Counted from the first letter of the stretch, positions 1 to 12,051 are shown. The stretch is 64,000 nucleotides of DNA from Odiellus spinosus (GCA_963920705.1 CAWUCO010000285.1:1-64000); one strand, 5' to 3'. Numbers and translations: made by a program. The notes: generated from the sequence alone by a model not told the origin.

Positions 1-385
1 CCTTACTTTCTATTAACTCGAATTCGATGGATATTCCTTATCATTCTACTGTTTAAGAAATAAAACTTTTGTTTATCATTTTGAAGCAATTAGTAAAGCT
101 CGGCTAAGCTTAAGATTTCACCCTTTTGTAACCCATTCAGGCACCTTACTTTCTATTACTTCATATACTTAATCAACATTTCATTATTGAAATCTGTGTT
201 TAACTAGAGATACTCTAGTACCTGATCGAGGTCTTATCAAATTTTTTCAAAAGTACCTTTGTCTGTATTAATTCGAATTCAGTGGACGGTGGGATGAGGG
301 AAACGACGACAATTTCAGTTATCAAGCGCCGCGGGTCCATTGGAAAAGACATTACGGTTTCTGATGAAATTCGAGTTTAGATAAA
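1..385. repeat. Dispersed repeat, inverted partner at 19627-20000
   Basis: This stretch reappears in reverse complement at about 19627-20000; both share a segment around GTCTGTATTAATTCGAATTC and a GGACGGTGGG block. No coding potential is visible. The two copies differ by many substitutions, so this is an old dispersed family rather than a recent duplication. Confidence 0.7.
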
Positions 386-607
386 GGGATAAACACGAAC
401 GTGTTTATCCTAATTAATCAAATGAACAGTAAAACATATGTATGTTTATAGTATATCGTAAAACTTCAGTAACAATAAATTAGTCATACAGTTGAATGTA
501 AATTATGTCCAATTTTGTATAGTCCATGGCAGAAATAATTTTTCCTACCAATTTTACTTATGATTGATAAATTATATCTAACAAATAAACTACAGCCGTA
601 AAACTGC

Positions 608-940
608 AAAGTTATGAATATGACTTAAAATTTTAAATAAAAATAAGCATTTCGCTTAAAGTTGAATTTTGATGATTTAAAAATATTTTGTTATTCTAAA
701 CTATAATATTTAATTAATTTAATGCAAAATGTTTGGGTCTAGTACTCATTTTACCTTACCATAAAATTGATATAACTGAATCAGATAAATTGCTAGCAAA
801 GATAATAAAAGGAGTAATTTTATTTTTAAATATCCATCGGGTATATTTAAGCAAAGATTCTTATCCAAGAGGACCGAATCTTGAACCCGGAGAAGAGCGG
901 GTTTTTCGGCGCAATGGAGCACGAGCCAAAATGCAAGCAT
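608..940. repeat. Dispersed repeat, inverted partner at 33710-34035
   Basis: Reverse-complement homology to about 33710-34035 is clear, including GGGTATATTTAAGCAAAGAT and AATGTTTGGGTCTAGT. The short ORFs here are chance: they run through repeat sequence and both strands are open. The family is not identified. Confidence 0.65.
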
Positions 941-949
941 AAATGGTAA

Positions 950-1245
950 ATTGAACCACGATAGACTTTTTGAGATATATAAAGTTTACGGTTAGTTATA
1001 CTCTACCAGTCTGCACCAGGATAAAGTGTCCACGGTGAATTTGTTACGGTAAATTTATACACGATAAACTGTCTACAATTCTTCCTCGGGATACGGTAAA
1101 TATGCTAACGGGAAGAATGCACACAACGGTGAATTTAGTCATTGTAAACTTTTTACGATATATGCTCTACAGTAAATTGATCACGATAAATTGTCCACCA
1201 TAAATTTGTTACGACCAATGATTTTACGATGAACTGTCGGTAAAG
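950..1245. repeat. Degenerate short tandem repeat
   Basis: A loosely repeated word of about 20-30 bp (variants of CACGATAAACTGTCCACGGT and GTAAATTTGTTACGG) recurs through this stretch with many changes. No gene seen. 1246-1740 adds only one weak ORF with no recognisable family. Confidence 0.5.
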
Positions 1246-1739
1246 CGTTAACCATATATAATGCCTATGATTGCCGGGTCAAATTGAATCTAGAACTCAG
1301 CTTAGTCTAAAATTCGTGGAATTTCACATGCTCTTTTTCATATTGCAAATTTTGCTCGAGCTCGGGGAAAGGCCAGCCTCCGTTTATTTACTTTCCATTT
1401 TATCGTTATTTGATCCGTTTTTTGAGAAAGCGCGATTGTCTTACGCTCGTAGAAGAACGAAAAGAAGAAGTTCCAGAGACTTGACGAAAACCGGATGGAA
1501 CTCGGAAACCGTCGGCGTAGGCATCTCGCGAAGGAGTAAACCGTGTCCGCGGGCCGAAACATTAGCAGTAAGAAACACAAGGAGGACTGCGGGGTGGAGA
1601 TCAGAAAGGAAGAACATCGTTACAATATGGACCAAATCTTTCGACACGAACGAAGCTACGAAATTTCTTTTATATCTTTGAAGCGGAGAAAAGAAAAACG
1701 TTGTGAAGCTGGCGAAATTCAAATCTCAATTCCGGGAAA

Positions 1740-2720
1740 GAAATTTATATTCGACCCCCTTCCTTCATATTCTATTATAGAATTGTAATTATTATATATC
1801 GGGTCAGTCGCGCCCGGAATTGAGATACAGGCTCCCAAATATAATTGAAAGACACGAAGCCTGATAAGTTCTAAATGTTAACTCTCTTTACCATAACATC
1901 AATTTGAATGAGAAAACCGGAGTTCTTCCACAGAAGCGGGGGATTAAAAGTTAAATAATACCACAGTCGCCTCTCGTGAATCGGCGCCAATAGGGTAATG
2001 TTCGATCCCTTTTTTGAATCACCTTTGATAATATATATATCTTCAAATGACGTGCAATCCAATTCATTGCGGCCCACTTTCTGAAAAATTCAATTTGGAA
2101 TGATTTTACTTATCGTATTGTCTCTCCGAGGTATAGGCGACCATGGACAAAAGCGTTGGCCCAATTGTTTGTGGTCGGCGAATATCTGAAACGCCGTTGA
2201 TCGTCGTCGGAAGGCGGGAAAGGAGATTAATTCTCCGCTCGGTGTTGAGTTCGGCTCGGAGAAAATTTTCCTGTCGCGTATCCCTCGTTAAGAAAGTGAA
2301 CTAGCAAAGCCGGCCTTTAATGATTGTTGCCACACCAGGGCAAACGCTTCACGCGTGAAAGATCACTGAAATTAAACGGAATTTACCATTATTTCACTCC
2401 AGTTCATATTCGTGACCCTGTTTTGAAAGATAAATTGTTTTAGTGGCGATGTCGCAGTTATAAAGGAGGAATTGGTGATATCCGAATGGAACGCTACTGT
2501 CGTTAAAATGTATTTATTTCGCCTATTATGGTATTGGGGAATTTGCGGGTTGACTCAATTTGGTTTACGAGTCCATTCGAAGTGAGCGTTCCGCGCTTCG
2601 AATCATATAAGACACCCATTAAATATTACTAACTTAAATTGAGAGACCATCTTCTCGTACAGAGCGATCAGTCTTTGGTCCACCTTTTCCTATACAGATA
2701 TAAGAGGATGGTCAAACCCG
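1740..2720 (-). repeat. Copy A of a ~1 kb duplicated locus (lacks the Polinton)
   Basis: Read in reverse complement, this region aligns in order with 41540-42178 followed directly by 62118-62660. Shared landmarks are GTACGAGAAGATGGTCTC, TTCCATTCGGA, GACATCGCCACTAAA, ATGGTAAATTCCGTTTAAT, TTGGGCCAAC and the splice-acceptor sequence TTTTTCAGAAAGTGGG. Copy B carries the Polinton and an 18-bp minisatellite between the first and second half; copy A carries neither. The duplication therefore includes an upstream non-coding part and a coding exon. Confidence 0.8.
1892..2080 (-). CDS. Conserved internal exon of unknown protein, copy A
   Basis: The exon is bounded by a polypyrimidine-type acceptor (TTTTTCAG before AAAGTGGG) and a GTAAAG donor, giving 63 whole codons. 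Comparison with 62361-62548 shows differences concentrated at third codon positions over the shared core KGSN-TLL-PIH-WYY-NPPL-WK-ID, which indicates past selection on protein sequence. The family is not recognised. Upstream and downstream exons were not found. The two copies lie in inverted orientation about 60 kb apart. Confidence 0.5.
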
Positions 2721-3417
2721 TTGAATAACTACACCTCTGGCAGTTCTAAACCTCATATTCCACGTTTCCCACATTCACTTTGTCAGGTTCGCAAAGTTAA
2801 GTCTTTGAGCGTTTTTCAAGTAGTCATACGCTACTAATATTTCTCCTTTTCCAAATATGGCGGTAACGGCAATGCCTCAAAGAAAAGTAAGATGTACACC
2901 CCGCCATAGTTAATAAAATGAATTTAAATTTTGTGGTTTTAGCTTTAAGTCGTAAATTGACGTCTACGCCGGCTTGGAAGAACAATCAGGCCGACGACCA
3001 ACCAGTCGTTTCTAATTCATTCTACAATTGTCGTATAATAATGTGGTATAGCGCCCGGCGATTTACTCTTTATAGAATCAGTTTATTAAACTAATCGCGA
3101 TTTGCCCCAGGACCCAGAGGTTTTATCGAAAGTAACGCGCAAAGTAGAGGCTATCCCGAATTAATAATTACAAATGCAGGGAGTCTCTCGATTGGTAAAA
3201 AAAATGGGATATTATTTTCTATTTTTCCAGAAGGGGCTAGATATCAAGCTAGTAGCTTCTAGTTACGATCTACATACTTAGAAGGCTACGTAAACCTCGC
3301 TTAATTCTGATTAAAGAAGAGCATAAAAACGCGAATTTCAAATTCTCTTTCTGAGAAAACGCTTAAACACATACAGCTTCTTATCGGCACTTGTTAGACC
3401 ATACACTGTCCATTTTG
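2721..3417. other. Non-coding stretch
   Basis: No gene, splice-bounded exon or clear repeat was recognised. The sequence is unique-looking and moderately AT-rich. Confidence 0.4.
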
Positions 3418-3564
3418 ATAGACCTCTTGCGTTTATTTTGAGGTAGGCAACTGCGGAATCAGACAACCAAAATGGGATGAAACATCGGCGGCAGCGCGCG
3501 TGAGCTCATAACCCTCATTTACATGTCCCATTTGGATGGGGTAACATAAACGCAAGAGGTGTAT
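3418..3564. mobile_element. MITE-like element with 19-bp inverted ends
   Basis: The ends ATAGACCTCTTGCGTTTAT (3418-3436) and ATAAACGCAAGAGGTGTAT (3546-3564) are inverted complements with one mismatch. The interior word ATCAGACAA-GGATGAAACAT recurs in direct orientation near 25565-25675, so the element is dispersed. It is too short to code for a transposase. A target duplication was not resolved. 3565-4150 downstream holds no supported gene. Confidence 0.55.
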
Positions 3565-4158
3565 AGGATTGAAAGAAATGTGTGTAGCCGCGTGTCACCT
3601 TTTGATGTTCGAGTATGGCACGGTGTCGCGTTCTCCGACGTAAATACTTTTTTAACGATCGCGTTTAACACGACTTTTTAGCCATAACTGCCCCTTCAGT
3701 AGTATACGGTGGTGGGTATAGGTTCTTATGTTGATCATGTGGCTTTGCGTTATAAAAGACGAAAACAATCGCGAGGAGCTATAGATGGACCAGCTAGTGA
3801 CTCTTATTTAATAAACACTTTTTCTAATGTCCATTTTTGACCAAAACATTTCCGACGTTGATTTTGAAAATGGGTGCAAGTGACTGCCAAAATTGTTAAT
3901 TCCCTCTTCTGTAGACTGTTACGGAGAATATCTTCCAAATAATTGGAGAAACTGTGCAGAGGCTTCAAAATATATCTTCAATGTTTCACGCAATTTCTAT
4001 ATTTATGCTGTCGTATTCATCTTGTTCAATGTCCTTCAACTACAAATGCACTATATGGGAGAAAATCTACTGCACTGATAGAAAATGGTATTTTCTACAG
4101 AGGCTGAAAGAAAATACATAACGAAAATTAAATCCTAAAAGGGCCTGAAGAAGTGTTT

Positions 4159-4369
4159 TACTCACAATACAATTTAATGACGGAAATTCCACCATTTTCT
4201 ATCAATTCAGTAGCTTCCTCCCAAGTAGTGCGTTTCTTGTATACTGGACACTTCATAATAAACCCCATGACACATTTCTGAACGTGATAAAACTTGATAT
4301 ATTTTGAAACCTCGGCAGCGTTTAATTCTTGAAGTGTTGGAAGATATTCTCCGTAAAATTGACTGCAAA
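4159..4369 (-). CDS. Possible terminal exon of unknown protein
   Basis: On the minus strand an open frame of about 67 codons follows a candidate acceptor (CCAATTTGCAG) and ends in TAA at 4159-4161. It reads like protein (GEYLP...LQELNAAEVSKYI...KCPVYKKRTTWEEATELI). A diverged inverted relative of its first part (GEYLP...EASKYI) lies on the plus strand near 3915-3985. The acceptor overlaps the left end of the palindrome at 4353-6119. The family is not recognised, and this may be a repeat-derived fragment. Confidence 0.3.
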
Positions 4370-6119
4370 TTGGAGTTTACAGTTTATGCAGATACCCTTT
4401 TTCAAATCCGTGTTCGAAAATAATCATTTTTTGATCAAACATTAACATTTAAATTCATTTTACCATAAGAAAAGGTATTACCAAAAGTTAGACTCATCCA
4501 TATGGTACCCGCATTAACATCCATTCAAAATATTCAATTTGTATTTACCGCCCTCTATCGCGTAAATTATCGCTATAAACCAAATCATTAGTTATTTTAC
4601 AAAAGTATCATTAAATTGTTTTATTAAAATAATTAGGATCTCCATATAAATAACGTGATAATAAATAGTAATTTTAATACATATCAAATAATGCGGTAGT
4701 ATAGATGGCACTACCATATAAAAAGTAATTGTTCCATGTATATTGTAATGAGCCTCTGCTGCCGCATCGGCCATCGGGTTGCTCAAGTTCCACTGCCCAT
4801 TTGAGTGTTTTTTCCCTATTTTTCCAGTGGTACCTAAATCTCTCACACGGGCGGCTATATGCGTAAGCGCCCCAAGTTTAGATGTAAATGACGGTACCAT
4901 TGATTCTTGGATGAGTCTAAACACATTTTTTAGACTAAAGTTGTGTGTGTACCTTTAATATGGGGCGCCAAACCGGACAAAATTTAAAAAATAAAGACAT
5001 CAATATTAAGAATGGATATCAATATTTTAAGAATGCATATCAATGATTTAACGGACATCAATATTTTAAGAATGCATATCAATGATTTAACGGACATCAA
5101 TATTTTAAGAATGGATATTAATATTTTAGAATGGATATCAATAAGAGTGGATATCAATAAGAGTGGATATCAATAAGAGTGGATATCAATAATTTAGGAA
5201 TGGATATCAATAATTGATATCCATTCCTAAATTATTGATATCCATTCCTAAATTATTGATATCCATTCCTAAATTATTGATATCCATTCCTAAATTATTG
5301 ATATCCATTCCTAAATTATTGATATCCATTCCTAAATTATTGATATCCACTCTTATTGATATCCATTCTAAAATATTAATATCCATTCTTAAAATATTAA
5401 TATCCATTCTTAAAATATTGATGTCCGTTAAATCATTGATATGCATTCTTAAAATATTGATATCCATTCTTAATATTGATGTCTTTATTTTTAAAATTTT
5501 GTCCGGTTTGGCGCCCCATATTAAAGGTACACACACAACTTTAGTCTAAAAAATGTGTTTAGACTCATCCAAGAATCAATGGTACCGTCATTTACATCTA
5601 AACTTGGGGCGCTTACGCATATAGCCGCCCGTGTGAGAGATTTAGGTACCACTGGAAAAATAGGGAAAAAACACTCAAATGGGCAGTGGAACTTGAGCAA
5701 CCCGATGCGGCAGCAGAGGCTCATTACAATATACATGGAACAATTACTTTTTATATGGTAGTGCCATCTATACTACCGCATTATTTGATATGTATTAAAA
5801 TTACTATTTATTATCACGTTAATTATATGGAGATCCTAATTATTTTAATAAAACAATTTAATGATACTTTTGTAAAATAACTAATGATTTGGTTTATAGC
5901 GATAATTTACGCGATAGAGGGCGGTAAATACAAATTGAATATTTTGAATGGATGTTATTGCGGGTACCATATGGATGAGTCTAACTTTTGGTAATACCTT
6001 TTCTTATGGTAAAACGAATTTAAATGTTAATTTTTGATCAAAAAATGATTATTTTCGAACACGGATTTGAAAAAGGGTATCTGCATAAACTGTAAACTCC
6101 AATTTGCAGTCAATTTTAT
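4353..6119. repeat. Large imperfect palindrome (~0.9 kb arms)
   Basis: The left arm starts TAAAATTGACTGCAAATTGG and the right arm ends with its complement. The centre is near 5212 inside GGATATCAATAATTGATATCC. Each arm carries the same ~110-codon open frame (4592-4924 minus, 5555-5880 plus); the right copy has lost 7 bp in the GATGGCCGATGCGG region. Towards the centre the arms consist of 21-bp repeats and differ in copy number. This looks like a foldback element or an inverted duplication of one; part of it recurs at 19095-19625. Confidence 0.8.
4990..5480. repeat. 21-bp minisatellite in inverted arrangement
   Basis: Units of the form ATTGATATCCATTCCTAAATT run to the right of 5212 and their complement runs to the left. 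Because the unit is 21 bp, long spurious ORFs with a 7-residue period (LLISIPK on one strand, MDINNLG on the other) appear on both strands; these are not genes. The same array occurs at 19095-19600. Confidence 0.85.
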
Positions 6120-6189
6120 TGATAGGAATGGATATCAACAATTTGAAAATGGATTTCAATTCAAGAAAGGTAGAGGGTTTTTGATACGT

Positions 6190-7675
6190 CAAGCGGGGAA
6201 AACGGGCATTGCATGTACCTAGACATGACGTTCAGTGTACAGATGGACTTGCCCAGTGCAGTGACGTGACGTGCCGTTACAAGACGTTTACCAGGAAAGG
6301 AAAAGGGATTTAGGTTTTAGATACGTCAAGTGGGGAAAACGGGCTTTACATGTACCTAGACATGACGTTCAGTGTACAGATGGACTTGCCAAGTGCAGTG
6401 ACGTGACGATACAAGACGTTTACCAGGAAAGGAAGAGGGATTTGGGTTTTAGGTACGTCAAGTGGGGAAAACGGGCTTTACATGTACCTAGACATGACGT
6501 TCAGTGAACAGATGGACTTGCCAAGTGCAGTGACGTGACGTTACAAGACGTTTACCAGGAAAGGAAGAGGGATTTGGGTTTTAGGTACGTCAAGTGGGGA
6601 AAACGGGCTTTACATGTACCTAGACATGACGTTCAGTGAATAGATGGACTTGCCAAGTGCAGTGACGTGACGTTACAAGACGTTTACCAGGAAAGGAAGT
6701 GGGATTTGGGTTTTAGGTACGTCAAGTGGGGAAAACGGGCTTTACATGTACCTAGACATGACGTTCAGTGTACAGATGGACTTGCCAAGTGCAGTGACGT
6801 GACGTTACAAGACGTTTACCAGGAAAGGAAGAGGGCTTTGGGTTTTAGGTACGTCAAGTGGGGAAAACGGGCTTTACATGTACCTAGACATGACGTTCAG
6901 TGAACAGATGGACTTGCCAAGTGCAGTGACGTGACGTTACAAGACGTTTACCAGGAAAGGAAGAGGGATTTGGGTTTTAGGTACGTCAAGTGGGGAAAAC
7001 GGGCTTTACATGTACCTAGACATGACGTTTAGTGAACAGATGGACTTGCCAAGTGCAGTGACGTGACGTTACAAGACGTTTACCAGGAAAGAAAGAGGGA
7101 TTTGGGTTTTAGGTACGTCAAGTGGGGAAAACGGGCTTTACATGTACCTAGACATGACGTTCAGTGAACAGATGGACTTGCCAAGTGCAGTGACGTGACG
7201 TTACAAGACGTTTACCAGGAAAGGAAGAGGGATTTGGGTTTTAGGTACGTCAAGTGAGGAAAACGGGCTTTACATGTACCTAGACATGACGTTCTGTGTA
7301 CAGATGGACTTGCCAAGTGCAGTGACGTGACGTTACAAGACGTTTACCAGGAAAGGAAGAGGGATTTGGGTTTTAGGTACGTCAAGTGGGGAAAACGGGC
7401 TTTACATGTACCTAGACATGACGTTCAGTGTACAGATGGACTTGCCAAGTGCAGTGACGTGACGTTACAAGACGTTTACCAGGAAAGGAAGAGGGATTTG
7501 GGTTTTAGGTACGTCAAGTGGGGAAAACGGGCATTGCATGTACCTAGACATGACGTTCAGTGTACAGATGGACTTGCCAAGTGCAGGGACGTGCCGTTAC
7601 AAGACGTTTACCAGGAAAGTAAAAGGTATTTAGGTTTTAGGTACGTCAAGTGGGGAAAACGGGCTTTACATTGAA
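6190..7675. repeat. 132-bp tandem repeat array, about 11 copies
   Basis: Units of 132 bp, anchored by GACGTTTACCAGGAAAGGAA and CATGTACCTAGACATGACG, repeat in register (for example at 6535, 6667 and 6799) with a few substitutions per copy. Because 132 is 44 codons, one frame stays open and reads QDVYQERKRDLGFRYVKWGK in each unit, interrupted in most copies by TGA where CAGTGTACAG becomes CAGTGAACAG. Copies are highly similar, implying recent homogenisation. Confidence 0.9.
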
Positions 7676-7944
7676 ATATAATGTCCATATCCAAAATAAA
7701 GTAAGTTTAATATAAATAATGATAAAAGTAGGACGATAAATCTAATTAAAATATAATTAAAAACCGCACTATTGGGCTACTCTCGGTTCGGCACTTTAGT
7801 CTATGCATTGGCTAATGAAATGAGACACGCGATTATTGATATAAACTATTTTTATTCAAGAATAATTACAACGAACTAGCAATCTTGTTATTACAACGAA
7901 ATATATTTTTTTTACTTTAAAATATGTAGCCGACTTCCATACAG

Positions 7945-9618
7945 TTAATATTTTCCAAATCCATATGAATTTAACAAGGCAAATTCCATATTGCTCTTAA
8001 AATCATCGCATGTTGAATGAATAGTTGGAAGACTTAGCTCCAATGAACAAGTACTTGCTTCTGGGTACTTATCATCGGAATGAAGAAAATTAATGGATGA
8101 TGGTATGTCGAAGACCAAGGATGTCTCATCGTCACTTCCAGTAAGCAAAAATTTAAATATCTCTCATTTGTAAAGGATTAGGGTTTTCTTCGACTTCATA
8201 GATGTAGCCTCGGAAAAAGGTCATGGCGTCAACTTCTTTTTCAAATTTATTGCTACCCTTTCGGAATACTTGACAACCCCACACATCCTTAAAAACTTCG
8301 CGGCGGTTAATGGATGTTCGGTGTAGCAAAATGTGCTTTCGAATGATTTTGGATTTTTTTTAATCGTTTCGTACAAATTTAGCGTTTTCAACCCATCAAT
8401 GAACCTTGAACGAGTTTCAGAACACCTTATTAGCACACAGCCACGCAAAACTTCATTCAAAATTTGATCTTTATCCTCTAGCTTAAGTATTGCTTTGCAA
8501 CTTCCAGCAAAATACCTTAATTCCGACAAATTTTCCCCGGCTTTTTGTAGGCTCTCTAATGTTTGGGCATTTTGAAACCCAAATAGTTTATCACGAAGAT
8601 CAAAATCTTGTACATCTTCTATAGTTAATGGGATTAGAGTTGGGTCTTCAAACAATGACTTGTAAGTAACTTCAGAAAAACATCTTGGCCCTGGGCCTCC
8701 ATGGATTAGAGAAATTGAAACCCCCATTTCAGCGTAGTAGTATAAGTCGTCGTTTAGGGCTGGTAAACTCATATTGAGGTACTTGCAATTTTCTGTCCCA
8801 GAAAAGATATAACCGGAAAACAATTCCTTCAATAGTTGACGTAGAAATTCTCTTTTTGGTCCCCCAGCATCAATAGCTCCTACGGCGGTATTCAAATCGT
8901 CAGAGAAACATACAGAAATGCGGTTCTCTGGTTTAAATCCTTTCTTTTTAAATACCCTTAATGCGCCGTCTAGGATTCTTCTTCTATTGATATTAAAGAT
9001 CGATACTTTATCCAAACATATTTGTTGGGCGAGATCTTTTAAAATTTCTGCCGCCGATACTTCTTGTAACGTTTCGTTTTTAGCGTCCACAGCTTCGAAA
9101 TTCGGTTCAATAGGTTCCACTTTATCATTACTAAAGGCCCCTTCATCTGTTCCATCAAAGTCATCAGAAATGCAACCGAGGAATTCGTTATACAGATCTG
9201 AGGTGTAAAAAGAGTGTTCATTGTTATTACTGCCAAATGACGCTGATTCCTGGATTCCCTGCAAGCTCGTGGAACAGGTAGGCAAAAGTAGGTTTGTTCC
9301 ACATCGTCCATTGTTTGTTTTATGCTGTGACTCATTTTCAACAGTCATTTGTTCATCGCATTTCGAGACATTGTTATCCGACAATACCGGAGTATGAAGG
9401 CTAATAATGGGTAATTCTTTTTCGTCAGATGAAATATCTTTGTCAAATGAAATATCTTTGTCAGATGAAATATCTTCGTCGGTATTTAATAATATAGTCT
9501 TTGACGGCCGAAGGTACAAAGCCCTTTGTTTCCAAATCGTTGATATGGTTACTCCAGAAATTACCATGCCTTTTCCAAGTTTCGTTTTAACAAGGCGGCA
9601 TATACATGGTACTAAGAA
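7945..9618 (-). pseudogene. HECT-type E3 ubiquitin ligase-like gene, frameshifted
   Basis: The main open frame (8221-9567) has an Asp/Ser-rich N-terminus followed by a HECT N-lobe: GAIDAGGPKREFLRQLL, LNDDLYYYAEMGVSISLIHG and a later GENLSELRYF region. The HECT C-lobe continues in other frames to 7945 and includes the catalytic-cysteine context STCSLELSLP (Cys codon 8047-8049) and the terminal NSYGFGKY. Two single-base frameshifts separate the parts, one between about 8221 and 8245 and one near 8160, so a full HECT domain cannot be made as it stands. Upstream the frame stays open to a TTTTTTCAG acceptor at about 9618, so earlier exons existed. The sequence resembles the multicopy G2/M-phase-specific (G2E3-like) HECT proteins of invertebrates. 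A relic amplified copy is the simplest reading. Confidence 0.75.
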
Positions 9619-9639
9619 TTCGAGGCTGAAAAAATAATA

Positions 9640-10554
9640 TTCATAAGAAAAATTGAAGTCCAGAAACCTATATTTAAGATAAAATTTAAAGGGAAAGGCA
9701 ACCCAACTTTAAAAGTACTTCCATTGGAAAGAGCATGCTTAAAAACCTACAAATCAAAACACATTATAGTGATTTAAGTCTTGGTTAATTTATAAATATC
9801 ATTTTAAAACCGAAATTTACGTTCCTAGAAGAACGCCATATTTGCTTCCCGGCATTTCGAGTTTTAAAAATAAAGATCTGCTTCAATGATTGGCCTTTAA
9901 GTGACCCAATAAAGATTCGCTAAACGAAGGCCATTCGAGTCGGCTGCAGTCGGATCGTCTGTTCGTAACTTCGTAAGAAGACCTGTAATTTTGTGATTGT
10001 GATTTCTAACTTTCTACGAAAACATGCCTAATTGCATAATTAATGAATGCAGTTTAGTTCTTACCTTCTAATTCTTCAAATCAACTTAAGACTCGGTTAA
10101 TACCTAGTACTGACTACTACTAGCTCAGCTGGCCGACCGAACTTCGGGTTAGTGTTCGGGATCCTTCGGAAGTAGCCTTTGTTTCGGCCCGGCATATCTT
10201 ATTTTTACCCACATCTATTTTCAGCTAGAGTCAAGTGACTTTAGGTGAGAAATAAACCAATCGACGAAGCCGATCCTCAGCAGGCATCGAAAGGGTATGA
10301 AAAAACTAAAATGGCGTTCACTACAGATCACTTTTTGCTTATAATAAACGCAAATATCTTAATATCTACTAACTATTAAATTTTTTGCGATATGATATTA
10401 GTCGTTTTAATATACGCTCTATAATTTAAGACACACTTTTTTTATCCCGGTCTGTACCTTTAACAAAAAACGGCATCTAAAGACCTTTTGCAGCAGCTAA
10501 ATAATGAATGCACATTATTAAATATTTGGTACTATCATAGAGACTTTTATCATA
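9640..10554. other. Non-coding stretch
   Basis: No gene is supported. If the HECT relic has earlier exons they could lie upstream of here, but none with both splice signals and a family signature was found. Confidence 0.4.
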
Positions 10555-10751
10555 GGGAGTGGAAAGTAGAGGCGAAGATGTAGCTGAAAACAACAGTTGT
10601 AAAAGGCCGGGTCGATTTCCGGTATAGCTTCCCTCTATACGGGTGATGCCATGTGACCGGAAGTTGGCCAGGCCAGTTGTTAGCATTGGCAAAGGCTGCT
10701 TGGGGAGCGACATCTCGTTTTGCCCTGCCAAAGGCATGAGTTTCCACTCCC
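10555..10751. mobile_element. Short element with 11-bp inverted ends
   Basis: GGGAGTGGAAA near the left end and TTTCCACTCCC near the right end are exact complements. The interior has chance ORFs only. It may be a small MITE; no target duplication was identified. Confidence 0.35.
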
Positions 10752-10797
10752 AATGTTAAAAAAATCTATGGTACTATCTGAACAGGGTTATGATTTT

Positions 10798-11145
10798 CGT
10801 CTTTTTATTCAACGTTCTGGCAGCGTTGTTCGAAATGTGGGCAAGACAGGCGAGAGGGGTTTTAAAGGGACGTACAGTTTGATATGTAGGGGTTGAGCCT
10901 AATTTAAATGTATCTACCATCAAACGTAGCTCTACCGAGCAGGCGCGACATTTCCTAGCCTTAAAGTGCCCAAACACTTCGTATTTATATATGCACTGTT
11001 GAGGCTAGAAACGTTGCGCATGCTCAGTAGAGCTATGTTTTAGGCTCGGCCCCTACGTATAAAACTGTACGTCCCTTTAAAATCCCTCTCGCCTGTCTTG
11101 CCCACATTTCGAACAACGCTGCCAGAACGTTGAATAAAAAGACCA
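10798..11145. mobile_element. Foldback MITE-like hairpin
   Basis: 10798-10981 and 11000-11145 are inverted copies, nearly identical over the outer 85 bp (TTTTTATTCAACGTTCTGGC at the left, complement at the right) and more diverged inside (TAGCTCTAC, GAGCATGCGC). The whole could fold into one long hairpin. It has no coding capacity. Confidence 0.75.
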
Positions 11146-11761
11146 GCTCTAGCTATGAAACCACAGACGATCCAGTTGCACAAACAATATTTGATTTTTA
11201 TTTAAAGGGAGGGTGAAGAGGAAATGTTTGCGTATTAAAACATTCGAGACACATCTAAGTTTGCAAAAAAAAAATAAGTCCCGATTTTGTCCAAAAATTC
11301 AAAAATTCTGAATCAAGCCCCCCGACCAATCAGCAGAGGCGCCTCGTAGTGTTGAAGAATAGTAAGCAATGGTAAAGCCAGGTTTAACATCGCGTATCGC
11401 TCCGCGTTAGTTGTTACTACATTGCTTACTCACTGTCGAACGAGCCTCGCTCCGTAATGTTATTCTATGGGAGTTGATATTTAGTTTCGGAATCAGTCTA
11501 TATAGTCTAGCGGTGTACCAAGAACGTGTACAATAAACATTTGAAATTCTGAAATACGTTTTTTGGCACGTTTTTTCTGAAAATTAATGAAAAAGCTGTT
11601 TATTTTTAAGCTCAAAGTTTCCCCGGCCTTTAAGTGTATTTTAGTTTGGGGTATATTTAAAATGAATAAGTTTTTAGTGATCATAAACCAACCAAAATAT
11701 CAGTTACTTGGTTTCATAAGTTAAAGAAGAATCAAACCTTTCTTAATTTTCGAATTCGCAG
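11146..11761. other. Non-coding stretch upstream of a candidate exon
   Basis: No gene is supported. The last bases form a plausible branch and pyrimidine tract leading to the acceptor TTCGCAG at 11755-11761. Confidence 0.35.
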
Positions 11762-12051
11762 GTTTTACCTACAAAAAATTTCCAAACTGTTCAAAAGATA
11801 AAATTAAAAGGACACTCCAAGACAAGATAAAGGAGATTACGAAACGATTAGAAAATCGAAATAGGCCCACTACAAAAGAACCACAACAGAAGGCGATTGG
11901 AAATTTCCAAAATAATAATGATGACGTGAAAAAGTCAATTGAAAAAGATGTGCAGGTCGTGGCAGCATTTGCAACTGAAAAAGATGGAGAGAAGTCCAAA
12001 GCTAACAATAATGATGCTGCTGAGGAGGGTGAAAAATCAGTAACTAATTGA
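11762..12051 (+). CDS. Candidate terminal exon of a Lys-rich protein
   Basis: After the acceptor CGAATTCGCAG one frame stays open for about 96 codons to TGA at 12049-12051, and AATAAA-type signals follow near 12127. The peptide starts FTYKKFPNCSKDKIKRTLQD and continues with a charged helix-like stretch (EITKRLENRNR) and a Lys/Glu/Asn-rich tail. Upstream exons were not found and the family is not recognised. The composition differs from the adjoining minisatellite, so it is not simply repeat-derived. Confidence 0.35.

Noticed and set aside
1271..1681. 136-codon plus-strand ORF
   Set aside because: No family features; overlapped by equally long open frames on the other strand.
4592..4924. 110-codon ORF (and its copy at 5555-5880) as a real gene
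   Set aside because: It lies in the arms of a palindromic repeat; one arm has a 7-bp deletion within it and no domain is recognisable. Kept only as repeat content.
5207..5549. Two ~110-codon ORFs on opposite strands with a LLISIPK or MDINNLG period
   Set aside because: By-products of a 21-bp minisatellite; the same occurs at 19032-19361.
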